Source: JBDZVM01 sp040255675
GTDB lineage: Bacteria; Actinomycetota; Actinomycetes; Acidothermales; Acidothermaceae
Assembly: GCA_040255675.1 (NCBI GenBank)
Contig: JBDZVM010000013.1
Coordinates: 1-64,000 of the forward strand
DNA length: 64,000 bases
Direction: 5' to 3'
This document shows positions 1 through 8,631 of this stretch, one piece after another (within the stretch, counting starts at the first letter, position 1; each line of letters begins with the position of its first letter). Both the position numbers and the translations under genes were made by a program. The notes below the pieces were generated by a model. That model ran no database searches, was not told the DNA's origin, and worked only from the letters and a program-made list of their open reading frames with translations.

Positions 1-47
1 CTCCACAATGTGGTGAGTCGCGACATCGTTGCAGGTGGGGTACGAGG

Positions 48-410
48 TCACCATGCGACTGAGGTGTGCTGACCGAGCGGAACCCGCGCGGCCGGGCCGT
101 GATACTGGTCGTCGCTGAAACCGAGGTAGGCGACGAAGATCGGCGGCAGCAAGAACAGGCCCGCGCCGAACGCCCCGGTTCGGCCGAACGATCGCGCGAG
201 ATCGACCATGACGACCAATGCCAGTGCCTCGCCGAGAAGGGGCACGATCAACAGCGGCAGCCACCACACCGGTCGACCCGCCACTTTGAGCAGCACGACG
301 TTGTTCCAAATCGGCACCAGACCCTGCCAACCCGCACGGCCCGCCTTGGCAAACAGGGGATAGAGGGCGATGGAGGTCACGGCGTATACGACCAGCATGA
401 ATACGGTCAT
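48..410 (-). CDS. DUF5684-type small membrane protein
   Basis: 120-residue protein with about three hydrophobic segments. An N-terminal helix (residues 4-20) is followed by the conserved AGRAGWQGLVPIWN motif, then two helices around WWLPLLIVPLLGEALALVVMV and FLLPPIFVAYLGF. This matches the DUF5684 family, small integral membrane proteins of unknown function that also appear next to signal peptidases. The start ATG (410) follows a GGAGAC ribosome-binding site. The protein ends in a hydrophilic tail with no catalytic motif. No operon partner is visible on this strand inside the window. The family call is from pattern recognition; no function can be assigned. Confidence 0.8.
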   Translation of the reverse strand: MTVFMLVVYAVTSIALYPLFAKAGRAGWQGLVPIWNNVVLLKVAGRPVWWLPLLIVPLLGEALALVVMVDLARSFGRTGAFGAGLFLLPPIFVAYLGFSDDQYHGPAARVPLGQHTSVAW

Positions 411-926
411 CGCTTTGTCTCCGGATCGCTCGAGCTAGCACTGACCACGACATCGGCGGCATAACTTCGGTACTTGATCGCGCGAGTCGCAACCAAAATC
501 GCCCGCTGTTCGCCGTCCGGCCGAATTCTGTTGACGGCGTGGCGGTTTGCCGGGCGCGGCAGGTCGCTGGCGACCAGAGGATCAGGCACAGTGAAGGTGC
601 GCGGTCAAGTCGCGGTTGCTTTCCCCCCGGGCGACTGCGGTGGTCGCGAAGTGGCGATCCGGCCGGCGCCGTCCCCCAACGTCGTGCCGGATCGCCGCGC
701 CTCCTCATGGTGCCCCGTGACGCCGTACCCCCCACGGACGGCGTCACCTGGCGATCCTCGCGTATCGGAGCCTTGGTCGGCAGCGCCCGAGTGGCCGCAT
801 CTGTCGGCTGCGTGCGCGGCGATCAGTTAGCGCATTCGGCCCAATGGGGCCTGTTTGTCGCGCGCGCTCGACCGCTTCGCTCAGACGTTGGAGGGCGATG
901 CCGAACTAGTCAAGGAGGGGTGTGCG
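411..926. other. 516-bp region without a convincing gene
   Basis: Between the minus-strand DUF5684 gene and the small ORFs before leuS I see no frame with recognisable protein features and no RNA gene. The 3' end holds a strong Shine-Dalgarno (AAGGAGGGG, 912-920) that leads to the 927 ATG. Confidence 0.5.
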
Positions 927-1022
927 ATGACACGCGCCAGGCAGCCTTTGACGATCGACCGGGAGGCCTTCACGGATGACGGCCCACGGGTTTCCCGAGG
1001 CATCGGGGCGGCACGACCATAA
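927..1022 (+). CDS. possible 31-residue small protein
   Basis: A short frame starts MTRARQPLTIDREAFTDD and begins 7 bases after an unusually strong Shine-Dalgarno (AAGGAGGGG). It overlaps the start of the next small ORF (976) in another frame, so it could be a translated leader for it, or the two could be pieces of one frameshifted gene. I do not recognise the sequence. The only support is the ribosome-binding site. Confidence 0.25.
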   Translation: MTRARQPLTIDREAFTDDGPRVSRGIGAARP

Positions 1023-1203
1023 GACGCTTGATCCGCGGCTTGAGGCCGCCGAACGAGCGGTGGCTGATGCCGAGCGGGCGTCGTCCGACGAATGGGCGGT
1101 GCTGGTGCGGCCGCGGCATTCACGCAAGGCGTACGCCCGACAGATCGCCGTCGATGTCGCGATCGCGCTCGTCGCATTGTTGATCATGGTATTGCTCTCG
1201 TGA
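976..1203 (+). CDS. small protein with C-terminal membrane anchor
   Basis: 75 residues. A hydrophilic, helix-prone stretch (about 20-45: AERAVADAERASSDEWAVL) precedes a basic segment (RPRHSRKAYARQ) and ends in one hydrophobic helix (residues 57-75) at the extreme C terminus, giving a tail-anchored topology. A GGGAGG sits about 10 bases before the ATG. It lies immediately upstream of the leuS leader promoter. Not assigned to a family; the clear charged-then-hydrophobic design makes it more likely real than random. Confidence 0.5.
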   Translation: MTAHGFPEASGRHDHKTLDPRLEAAERAVADAERASSDEWAVLVRPRHSRKAYARQIAVDVAIALVALLIMVLLS

Positions 1204-1223
1204 GGCGCGCGATCGCCCGGCGG

Positions 1224-1229
1224 TACACT
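1224..1229 (+). promoter_or_regulatory. -10 box of the leuS leader transcript
   Basis: TACACT lies 6 bases before the ATG at 1236. A start site at or next to that ATG would make the leader peptide mRNA leaderless, which is common in actinobacteria. No good -35 hexamer is visible. Confidence 0.45.
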
Positions 1230-1235
1230 GCGAGC

Positions 1236-1277
1236 ATGGCTTCGCGGTTCGGCTTGCTCCTTCGTTTGCCGCGCTGA
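1236..1277 (+). CDS. leuS leader peptide (leucine attenuator)
   Basis: The peptide MASRFGLLLRLPR ends in TGA at 1275. Four of its 13 residues are leucine, three in a row (TTG CTC CTT) and one two codons later (TTG). A perfect 7-bp stem can form between its last codons (GCCGCGC, 1268-1274) and GCGCGGC (1289-1295), and an intrinsic terminator follows before leuS. This is the standard layout of amino-acid attenuation: ribosomes stalled at leucine codons would prevent the first stem and favour read-through. The layout is seen directly; the control is inferred. Confidence 0.7.
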   Translation: MASRFGLLLRLPR

Positions 1278-1296
1278 CCCACGTGTCGGCGCGGCG

Positions 1297-1321
1297 ACCC
1301 CTCGTGCGCGAGGGGTTTTTT
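1297..1321 (+). terminator. intrinsic terminator/attenuator before leuS
   Basis: Perfect 8-bp stem ACCCCTCG/CGAGGGGT with a TGCG loop, followed by six T. It lies 20 bases after the leader stop and 44 bases before the leuS start, on the same strand, so it must be regulated or leaky. A competing pairing of 1286-1293 (TCGGCGCG) with 1303-1311 could act as the antiterminator; that is my inference. Confidence 0.75.
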
Positions 1322-1365
1322 CATGAGCAGGCCACCGGCGCAGGTAACCACGACGTGAGGACCAC

Positions 1366-3822
1366 ATGAGCGAGACGTACGATTTCGCGGCGATCCAGCA
1401 ACGCTGGCTGCCGGTGTGGGATGAACTCGACCCCTTCAAGGCGGACGACGACAACTCCACCGGGCGGGAGCGCCGGTACATGCTCGACATGTTCCCGTAC
1501 CCGAGCGGCGACTTGCACATGGGTCACGCTGAGGCGTACGCGTTCGGCGATGTCGTCGCGCGGTACTGGGTGCAGCGCGGCTACGACGTGCTTCACCCGA
1601 TCGGGTGGGATGCCTTCGGCCTGCCCGCCGAGAACGCCGCGATTCGCCGCGGCGAGCACCCGGCCGACTGGACTTACAAGAACATCGAGACCCAGGCGGC
1701 ATCATTTCGCCGTTACGCGATCTCGTTCGACTGGTCGCGTCGGCTCCACACCTGCGACCCCGAGTACTACCGCTGGACCCAATGGTTGTTCCTCCGCTTT
1801 TACGAGCGGGGCTTGGCGTACCGCAAGGCGTCGGCGGTCAACTGGTGCCCGAAAGACCAGACCGTGCTTGCCAACGAGCAAGTCGTCGGTGGTGCGTGCG
1901 AGCGCTGCGGAACGCCGGTCACGAAGAAAACCCTGACCCAGTGGTACTTCAAAATCACCGATTACGCCGACCGTTTGCTCGACGACATGACGCAACTCGA
2001 GGGCGCCTGGCCCGAGCGAGTGCTGACTATGCAGCGCAACTGGATCGGCCGCTCGCAGGGCGCGCACGTCGACTTCGAGATCGAAGGCCGCACCGAGCCG
2101 GTCACGGTTTTCACCACGCGCCCCGACACCTTGTACGGCGCGACATTCTTCGTGGTGGCCGCCGATTCGGCGTTGGCCGACGAGTTGTGCGCGCCGACGG
2201 AGCGCGAAGCGTTCGATGGCTATCTCGAGCAGGTGCGCAAGCTTTCCGACATCGATCGCCTCTCGACCGAGCGTGAAAAGACCGGCGTTTTCTTGGGGCG
2301 CTACGCGATAAATCCCGTCAACGGCGAACGCATTCCGGTGTGGGCTGCCGACTACGTGCTCGCCGACTACGGCACCGGCGCCATCATGGCGGTGCCCGCT
2401 CACGATCAGCGCGACCTCGACTTTGCCTTGAAATACGGGCTTCCCGTGCGCGTCGTCGTCGCGACCGACGAGCCCGATCCGGCGACGAGCGGTGTCGCGA
2501 CGGCCGGCGACGGAGTTCACGTCAACTCGGGTCCGCTCGACGGCACCGACAAAGCCGAAGGCATCGCACGCATCGTCGCGACTCTCGAAGAAAAGGGCAC
2601 TGGCAAAGGCGCTATCAACTACCGGCTGCGCGACTGGTTGCTGTCGAGGCAGCGGTTTTGGGGCGCTCCGATCCCGATCGTGCACTGCGAGTCGTGCGGT
2701 GAAGTGCCTGTACCGGACGACGAACTGCCGGTGCGGCTGCCCGACCTGCGCGGCGCCGACTTGGCGCCTAAAGGAGTTTCGCCGCTCGCGGCGGCGTCCA
2801 ATTGGGTTTCCACGACCTGCCCAAAGTGCGGTGGGAAAGCAACCCGTGACACCGACACGATGGATACGTTCGTCGACTCGTCGTGGTATTTCTTGCGCTA
2901 CTGCTCGCCGCGTGATGAAAAAGCCGCTTTCGACGTAGAGAAGGTGAAGCAGTGGATGCCCGTCGACCAGTACGTCGGCGGCGTCGAGCACGCGATTTTG
3001 CACCTGCTCTACAGCAGGTTCTTCACCAAGGTGCTCTACGACATGGGCATGGTCGATTTCACCGAGCCGTTCAAGGCATTGCTCAACCAAGGCCAGGTCA
3101 TCAACCAGGGCAAGGCGATGAGCAAGTCGCTCGGAAACGGCGTCGACCTGGGGCAGCAGCTCGAAAAGTACGGTGTTGACGCCGTCCGGCTGACCATGGT
3201 TTTCGCCGGTCCGCCCGAAGAAGACATCGACTGGGCCGACATGAATCCCGGCGCACTCGGCAAATTTTTGGCGCGGGTTTGGCGGCTCGCTGGCGAAGTG
3301 TCGAGCACGCGCGGTGTCGACGCGTCGACCGGCGACATGGCGCTGCGTCGCGTCACACATCGCACGATTCACGAAGTGAGCGAGCTCGTCGAAAGCTTTC
3401 GGTTCAACGTCGCTGTCGCGCGCGTGATGGAACTGGTGAACGCCATTCGCAAAGCGGTCGACTCTGGGCCGGGGCCCGCCGACCCGGCCGTTCGCGAAGC
3501 CGTCGAAACCGTGGCCGTCGTCTTGTCGCTGTTCGCGCCCTACACAGCAGAAGAGGCGTGGGCACGACTTGGGCACCAGCCCACGGTCTTCAAGGCCGGG
3601 TGGCCGAGTGCCGATCCGGCGCTGCTCGTCGAAGATTCAGTCACCTGCGTCGTGCAGATCAACGGCAAAGTGCGCGAACGGCTGGAGGTTCCGCCGTCCG
3701 TCACTGACGACGAACTGCGAGCGTTGGCGCTCGCGGCGCCGTCCGTGGTGAAAGCGATCGAGGGCCGCGAGGTGCGCAAGGTGATCGTGCGCGCGCCGAA
3801 GCTGGTCAATTTCGTCGTCTGA
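1366..3822 (+). CDS. leuS: leucyl-tRNA synthetase
   Basis: Class Ia aminoacyl-tRNA synthetase that charges tRNA-Leu with leucine in the cytoplasm. The 818 residues show the HIGH signature as HMGH (51-54, after PYPSGDL), a zinc-ribbon pair of CxxC motifs in the region 180-200, the CP1 editing domain with the TTRPDTLYGATF motif (about 250), the KMSKS loop as AMSKS (584-588) and the C-terminal anticodon-binding domain. Length fits the bacterial family. It is transcribed behind a leucine-rich leader peptide and terminator, so expression is probably leucine-attenuated. A DegV gene follows 17 bases later in the same direction. Confidence 0.97.
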   Translation: MSETYDFAAIQQRWLPVWDELDPFKADDDNSTGRERRYMLDMFPYPSGDLHMGHAEAYAFGDVVARYWVQRGYDVLHPIGWDAFGLPAENAAIRRGEHPADWTYKNIETQAASFRRYAISFDWSRRLHTCDPEYYRWTQWLFLRFYERGLAYRKASAVNWCPKDQTVLANEQVVGGACERCGTPVTKKTLTQWYFKITDYADRLLDDMTQLEGAWPERVLTMQRNWIGRSQGAHVDFEIEGRTEPVTVFTTRPDTLYGATFFVVAADSALADELCAPTEREAFDGYLEQVRKLSDIDRLSTEREKTGVFLGRYAINPVNGERIPVWAADYVLADYGTGAIMAVPAHDQRDLDFALKYGLPVRVVVATDEPDPATSGVATAGDGVHVNSGPLDGTDKAEGIARIVATLEEKGTGKGAINYRLRDWLLSRQRFWGAPIPIVHCESCGEVPVPDDELPVRLPDLRGADLAPKGVSPLAAASNWVSTTCPKCGGKATRDTDTMDTFVDSSWYFLRYCSPRDEKAAFDVEKVKQWMPVDQYVGGVEHAILHLLYSRFFTKVLYDMGMVDFTEPFKALLNQGQVINQGKAMSKSLGNGVDLGQQLEKYGVDAVRLTMVFAGPPEEDIDWADMNPGALGKFLARVWRLAGEVSSTRGVDASTGDMALRRVTHRTIHEVSELVESFRFNVAVARVMELVNAIRKAVDSGPGPADPAVREAVETVAVVLSLFAPYTAEEAWARLGHQPTVFKAGWPSADPALLVEDSVTCVVQINGKVRERLEVPPSVTDDELRALALAAPSVVKAIEGREVRKVIVRAPKLVNFVV

Positions 3823-3839
3823 CGCGCTAGGGTCGGCAG

Positions 3840-4697
3840 ATGGCGCCTCCCGAAATCCTGGACGTCGCGGTGGTCACCGACTCGACCGCGTATTTGCCGG
3901 GTGGGATCGCCGACTCGCTCGGAATTCGCGTCGTACCGCTGCAGGTCATCCTCGGTGGCGCGGTGCGTACTGAGGGTGCCGACGTAGGGCCCGCGGAAGT
4001 CGCGGCGGCGCTGTCGAGCGGCGAGGCCGTCAGCACGTCGCGCCCGTCGCCGAGTGTGTTCGCCTCGACGTACCAGAAGATTTTCGCGGACGGCGCTGAC
4101 GCCATCGTCTCGGTGCACTTGTCGGCCGCCATGTCCGGAACCGTTGAGGCGGCGCAGCTCGCGGCGTCCGACGTCGGAGGAGACATCCGCGTCGTCGACT
4201 CGCGCTCGATCGGCATGGGGATGGGATTCGCCGTGCTCGCAGGGGCGGAGGCGGCGCTCGCCGGTGCCGACGCCGACGTCGTCACCGACGCGGTCAGTCG
4301 CGTTTTGTCAGGCACCACGGCGTTTTTCTACGTCGACACGCTCGAGTTCTTACGTCGTGGTGGCCGCATCGGTACCGCGCGGGCATGGCTCGGCTCGGCC
4401 CTCGCGGTCAAACCTTTGCTCGGGTTGAGTGAAGGGCGAATCGAGCCGCTGGAAAAGGTGCGCACCTTCGCGCGGGCGATCGCGCGGCTCGAGGAGATGG
4501 CGGTGACCTTCGCGGGCGACGACCCGGTCTGCGTCGCGGTGCACCACCTCGCGGCGGCTCATCGGGCGGCGGCGCTCGCGCAAGCCCTCGATCTGCGGCT
4601 GCCCAAGGTCGATGAGCTGATCACTACCGAAGTGGGCGCGGTGGTCGGTGCGCACACCGGCCCCGGGATGCTGGCGGTCGTCGTCAGCAAGCGCTGA
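3840..4697 (+). CDS. DegV family fatty-acid-binding protein
   Basis: 285-residue DegV-fold protein. The N terminus (VAVVTDSTAYLP) carries the conserved TDST motif; TSRPSP (about 61-66) and the SAAMSGT stretch (about 98-104) are the usual fatty-acid-binding positions, followed by DSRSIGMGMGF and the C-terminal half with FYVDTLEFLRRGGRIG. In Gram-positive bacteria DegV/FakB proteins present fatty acids to FakA kinase; no fakA is seen here, so the exact role is open. It lies 17 bases after leuS and is probably co-transcribed. Confidence 0.93.
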   Translation: MAPPEILDVAVVTDSTAYLPGGIADSLGIRVVPLQVILGGAVRTEGADVGPAEVAAALSSGEAVSTSRPSPSVFASTYQKIFADGADAIVSVHLSAAMSGTVEAAQLAASDVGGDIRVVDSRSIGMGMGFAVLAGAEAALAGADADVVTDAVSRVLSGTTAFFYVDTLEFLRRGGRIGTARAWLGSALAVKPLLGLSEGRIEPLEKVRTFARAIARLEEMAVTFAGDDPVCVAVHHLAAAHRAAALAQALDLRLPKVDELITTEVGAVVGAHTGPGMLAVVVSKR

Positions 4698-4739
4698 CGC
4701 CGCAACCCATCGCCGCGGCCCTGCGTCGAACGAGTTGGG

Positions 4740-5126
4740 GTGGTTGTGGTGCCCGTGAAACGTCCGTCTTGGTTGTACGTCGGCAGCGCAGTAGCGGCGC
4801 TAGCCGTCGCTACTGGTTGCAATGCCCATCGCCCGGCCCCTGGTGTGGTCGACGGCGTCGTGCGCGGTTATGGAGGGCCGCTGACGTTTGTCAACGGCAG
4901 TCCATCGCCCGTGCTGAGCGGGCAACCGATGGCAAATCAGGAAGTGAGCGCGCTGCGCGACGGGTCGCGAGTTGCCGTCACGACGACCGGCTCCGACGGG
5001 CAATTCTCGCTGCGCCTCCCGACGGGGGCGTACACCATCTTGGTCTCGGTGTGTGACCTCCAGGAGTCTGTGACGGTACGGGCGAGCCAAAGCCAATCGC
5101 TTGACCTCGCTTGCGGATTCCCCTGA
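4740..5126 (+). CDS. small lipoprotein with carboxypeptidase-regulatory-like fold
   Basis: 128 residues. After a short basic N terminus comes a hydrophobic signal segment and a lipobox (AVATGC, Cys about 27), predicting diacylglyceryl modification and attachment to the outer face of the membrane. The mature part has the small beta-sandwich pattern GQPMANQEVSALRDG ... GSDGQFSLRLPTGAYTI typical of CarboxypepD_reg-like/Cna-B-like domains. Two later cysteines could form a disulfide. The start could also be the GTG at 4743 or 4749. No specific function can be assigned. Confidence 0.75.
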   Translation: MVVVPVKRPSWLYVGSAVAALAVATGCNAHRPAPGVVDGVVRGYGGPLTFVNGSPSPVLSGQPMANQEVSALRDGSRVAVTTTGSDGQFSLRLPTGAYTILVSVCDLQESVTVRASQSQSLDLACGFP

Positions 5127-5233
5127 GCAGGATTCACCTAAGTCAGATTGCCTTTGCACAGCGGGAAAAACGCCCGTCCACAGCCGCTGCTGCACTACGG
5201 CCGACCCGCGGGGAATCCGCCTAGCTTCAGGTC

Positions 5234-6100
5234 GTGCCGATCCTTCGCCGCGGGCCCGATCCTCGATCGTTCGCCGACGTCGTGCGGCGGCTGGAGCGGC
5301 TTCGCGTCGGGCCTCCCACCTCCGGCTGGGTGCCTCGAGAGCCTGCCTCTGAGGAACCGCCGGTCGCGGCGTCGCCGTCGCCCGAGCCGCTGCTCTCGGT
5401 GCTGCGAACCGGCCGATTCGATCCCGGACGCCGTGGCGCGGTGGTGCTCGGCGCGCTGGCGTTGTTGGGCGCACTCGCCGGCGCGTGGTATTTCATCGCG
5501 GCTCGACCAGCGGCCGAGTCTTCGGCGACAGCCTCAGAGCCGACGCACGCGGCCGCGCCGAGTAGCCGTTCGTCACCAGCGCCGCCCGCGTCGCCGGTGC
5601 TGTCGGCTTGGCCCACCGATCCCGCGCCGACACCGACGCGCATCGTCGTCGACATCGTCGGCAAAGTCGTTTCGCCGGGCGTCGTCGAGTTGGCGCCGGG
5701 CGCGCGGGTTCGCGATGCCATCGAGGCGGCGGGCGGCGCATTGCCCGGCACGGATTTGACTGCCCTCAACCTCGCAAGCAAGTTGAGCGACGGGCAGCAA
5801 GTGTTCGTCGGCATTCCGCCGCCGTCAGGGGCGGCCGCGCAAGCGGCCGGCGGCGTCGTCGGGGGCGACTCCTCGGCGACCACGAGCGGCGGCGGCTCGT
5901 CGTCGTCCGGCGTCGTCGACTTGAACACCGCGACGTTGGAGCAGCTCGAAAACCTGCCGGGCGTCGGCCCGGTTCTCGCGCAACACATTCTCGACTGGCG
6001 CACTCAGCACGGACGGTTCACTGCCGTGACGCAACTGCAACAGGTGAGCGGAATCGGTCCGTCGAAATACGCCGACATCGTCGCGCGGGTGCGCATATGA
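5234..6100 (+). CDS. comEA: ComEA-like DNA-binding competence protein
   Basis: 288 residues. A cytoplasmic N terminus, one membrane helix (about 66-88), a Pro/Ser/Ala-rich linker, a SLBB domain (about 136-194, IVVDIVGKVVSPGVVEL) and a C-terminal helix-hairpin-helix pair (about 228-287, with NLPGVGPVLAQ and VSGIGPSKYADI). ComEA binds double-stranded DNA outside the membrane and passes it to the ComEC channel. Its stop overlaps the comEC start (ATGA, 6097-6100), so the two are translationally coupled. Start is the GTG at 5234. Confidence 0.93.
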   Translation: MPILRRGPDPRSFADVVRRLERLRVGPPTSGWVPREPASEEPPVAASPSPEPLLSVLRTGRFDPGRRGAVVLGALALLGALAGAWYFIAARPAAESSATASEPTHAAAPSSRSSPAPPASPVLSAWPTDPAPTPTRIVVDIVGKVVSPGVVELAPGARVRDAIEAAGGALPGTDLTALNLASKLSDGQQVFVGIPPPSGAAAQAAGGVVGGDSSATTSGGGSSSSGVVDLNTATLEQLENLPGVGPVLAQHILDWRTQHGRFTAVTQLQQVSGIGPSKYADIVARVRI

Positions 6101-7593
6101 AGGTGAGCTTGCTGGCGGGCGAGCCCGCCGATCTGCGGTTGCTGATTCCGGCGTTCGCCGCGTGGACGGCGGCGCATCTCGCGCTCGGCTGGTCGCCGCG
6201 CGCCGGACTTTGCGTTGGGCTAATGCTTGTCGGCATGGCGGCGGGCTGCCTCGTTGGCCGCCGTCGCGGGTGGGCGCTCGTCGCTGCCGTCGCGGCGCTT
6301 TGCGCGGCCGGTTCGTGCGCGGCGACGGCGTGGCGGGTGGCGGCAATGCAACGAGGTCCGTTGCCGGGGCTCGCTCGCGCGCATGCGCAGGTCACACTCG
6401 AGCTCGTCGTCGCCGCCGACCCCCGCGCGCTGCAGGTTGCCGCTGGTACACACGGCGCCACCCGCCAGATCGTCGTGATGCCCGCGAAAGCCCTCGCGGT
6501 GACGACGCTTGACGGGCGCACGACACGTATCCGCTCGCCGGTGTTCGTGCTCGCCGCCGGCCGGCAATGGCTCAACCTGCAACCAAGCCAACACGTGCGC
6601 GCTGCTGGCCGGCTCGGCGTCCCCGAACCCGGGGAATTCGAGACCGCGACGTTCGACGCGCGTGGGTCGCCGTCCGAGGTAGGCAAACCTTCGTTGGTGC
6701 AGCGGTTCGCGGGCAACGTGCGATCGAAGCTTCGCGAAGCGACCGCGCCGTTGCCACCGGGGCCGGGCGGGCTGTTGCCAGGACTGGTAGACGGCGACGT
6801 CTCGCGACTTCCGCCCGCCGTGGTCGCCGAGTTCAAGACGACCGGCCTCACTCACTTGGTGGCGGTCAGCGGTGCCAACGTGGCCATCGTTTTGGGAGTC
6901 GTACTGGTCGTCGCGCGCTGGGTCGGCTTGCGGCTGCGCGGGCAGGCTTTCGCGGGCGCCCTGGCGATCGTCTGCTTCGTCGTTGTGGCCCGCCCGCAGC
7001 CCAGCGTGTTGCGTGCTGCCGCGATGGGTTTGGTTGCCGTCGTCGCGCTGGCATCTGGACGTCGCCGCCGCGCCCTGCCCGCGTTGTGCGCCGCGGTGCT
7101 TTGCCTGGTGTACATCGACCCGACGCTGTCGCGAAGTATTGGATTCGCGCTGTCTGTGCTGGCAACCGCGGCTTTGCTAGTGCTGGCGCCGCGGCTTCGG
7201 TCGCGGATGGCGCGGCGACTTCCGTTGTGGCTGGCCGAAGCGCTGTCGGTGCCGGCCGCCGCGACGTTGGTGTGCTCGCCGCTGATCGCCTCGATGTCGG
7301 GAACTGTCAGTTTGGCCGCCATTCCGGCGAATCTGCTCGCCGAGCCAGCCGTGGCGCCGGCGACAGTTCTTGGTGCATTGGCGGCGTGCGTCGCGCCGTG
7401 GTGGATGACCGGTGCCAAAGTGCTCGCCTGGCTGGGCTCGCTGCCTTGCCGCTGGTTGGTTTTCATCGCGCATGTCTTTGCCCGACTCCCCGGGGCCTCG
7501 TTACCTTGGCAAACCGGAATGTTTGGCGCCGCGGGACTCATGATGACCGTATTGCTCGGGGCGACGGCCCTTCGGCTTTGGCGCAGGGCCTGA
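6097..7593 (+). CDS. comEC: ComEC/Rec2-family DNA-uptake channel protein, short form
   Basis: 498-residue polytopic membrane protein. After two or three N-terminal helices and a DUF4131-like soluble region (about 85-200) comes the Competence domain with its signature GLTHLVAVSGANVAI (about 249-263) and many membrane helices to the C terminus. Full ComEC proteins add a C-terminal metallo-beta-lactamase-like nuclease domain; here the protein stops after the last helix with none of its His/Asp motifs, as in the short ComEC of several actinobacteria. The ATG at 6097 overlaps the comEA stop and fixes the start. Confidence 0.92.
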   Translation: MKVSLLAGEPADLRLLIPAFAAWTAAHLALGWSPRAGLCVGLMLVGMAAGCLVGRRRGWALVAAVAALCAAGSCAATAWRVAAMQRGPLPGLARAHAQVTLELVVAADPRALQVAAGTHGATRQIVVMPAKALAVTTLDGRTTRIRSPVFVLAAGRQWLNLQPSQHVRAAGRLGVPEPGEFETATFDARGSPSEVGKPSLVQRFAGNVRSKLREATAPLPPGPGGLLPGLVDGDVSRLPPAVVAEFKTTGLTHLVAVSGANVAIVLGVVLVVARWVGLRLRGQAFAGALAIVCFVVVARPQPSVLRAAAMGLVAVVALASGRRRRALPALCAAVLCLVYIDPTLSRSIGFALSVLATAALLVLAPRLRSRMARRLPLWLAEALSVPAAATLVCSPLIASMSGTVSLAAIPANLLAEPAVAPATVLGALAACVAPWWMTGAKVLAWLGSLPCRWLVFIAHVFARLPGASLPWQTGMFGAAGLMMTVLLGATALRLWRRA

Positions 7594-7618
7594 TGCGCGG
7601 TTGTCGGCTCGTCGTGAC

Positions 7619-8623
7619 ATGCTGCCAAACGTGCCGACAGCTACCGCGAAAAACCAGGTTTCGCCGATCACGGTCGTCGTCGGCGACGACGAATTTCTTG
7701 CTGACCGCGGCGTCGCGGCCGCGTTGGCGGCGGCTCGCGCGATCGATGCCGATGCCGAGGTTCGTGATCTGTCAGGCGGCGAGCTCGAAGCGGGCCAGCT
7801 TGCGGAGCTGACGAGTCCGTCGCTGTTCGGCGAGCGGCGGGTCGTCGTCGTCCGGGATGTCGAGCAGGTAGGCAAGGACGTCGCCGACGAACTCATCGGC
7901 GCGTGCCGCGACGCGGCTGGCGACGACAGCGACGTCCGGCTGGTGCTCGTGCACAAGGGCGGCGCGCGCGGCAAAGCGATCGTCGACGCCGCGGTCGGGT
8001 TGGGTGGCCGGCGCGTCGAATGCATGAAGTTGACCAAGCCGAGCGAGCGACTCGATTTCGTCAAGACCGAGATCAAAGCGGCCGGCCGGGTGATTTCGGA
8101 CGACGGCGCCCGCGCGCTGGTCGACGCGGTCGGCAACGATCTGCGCGAGCTCGCCGCGGCGTGCGCGCAACTTGCTACCGACACCGACGGTCGGATCGAC
8201 GGCGCCGTGATTGCCCGCTACTACCGTGGCCGCGCCGAGGCGAGCGGGTTCGTGGTTGCCGATCGGACCATCGAGGGCAAGCTCGCCGACGCGCTCGAGC
8301 AATTGCGATGGGCACTCGCGGTCGGTACCGCGCCGGTGCTGATCGCGAGCGCGCTGGCTCAGGGCTTGCGGGCGTTGGCGAAAGTGGCTAACGCGTCGCG
8401 GGGTCTACGTGGCGCGGCGCTTGCGCGCGAACTCGGCATGCCGCCGTGGAAGATCGATAGGGTACAAGCGCAGCTTCGCGGGTGGACGCCGACCGGTGTC
8501 GCGGCCGCGATTCGCGCCGCAGCCGAAGCCGACGCCGCGGTGAAAGGCGGCGGTACTGATCCCGCGTACGCGCTAGAAAAGGCAATTATGGCGATCGTCG
8601 CCGCGCGGCAGGCCGACGGCTAA
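7619..8623 (+). CDS. holA: DNA polymerase III subunit delta
   Basis: 334 residues. The delta subunit of the clamp loader opens the beta clamp. The protein starts with the degenerate AAA+ domain (PITVVVGDDEFLADRG), has the mid-region KPSERLDFVKTEIKAAGRVISDDGARALVDAVGNDLREL and the helical collar with DRTIEGKLADALEQLRWALAVG. The comEA-comEC-holA-rpsT order is the usual actinobacterial one. A TTG at 7601 is a possible earlier start; the ATG at 7619 is preferred. It ends 8 bases before the palindromic repeat array. Confidence 0.93.
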   Translation: MLPNVPTATAKNQVSPITVVVGDDEFLADRGVAAALAAARAIDADAEVRDLSGGELEAGQLAELTSPSLFGERRVVVVRDVEQVGKDVADELIGACRDAAGDDSDVRLVLVHKGGARGKAIVDAAVGLGGRRVECMKLTKPSERLDFVKTEIKAAGRVISDDGARALVDAVGNDLRELAAACAQLATDTDGRIDGAVIARYYRGRAEASGFVVADRTIEGKLADALEQLRWALAVGTAPVLIASALAQGLRALAKVANASRGLRGAALARELGMPPWKIDRVQAQLRGWTPTGVAAAIRAAAEADAAVKGGGTDPAYALEKAIMAIVAARQADG

Positions 8624-8631
8624 CCCGCTCG

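Noticed and set aside
1702..3576. 624-codon open frame antisense to leuS
   Set aside because: A typical shadow of a high-GC gene: it lies wholly opposite leuS, has no recognisable domain, and the leuS frame has all family motifs.
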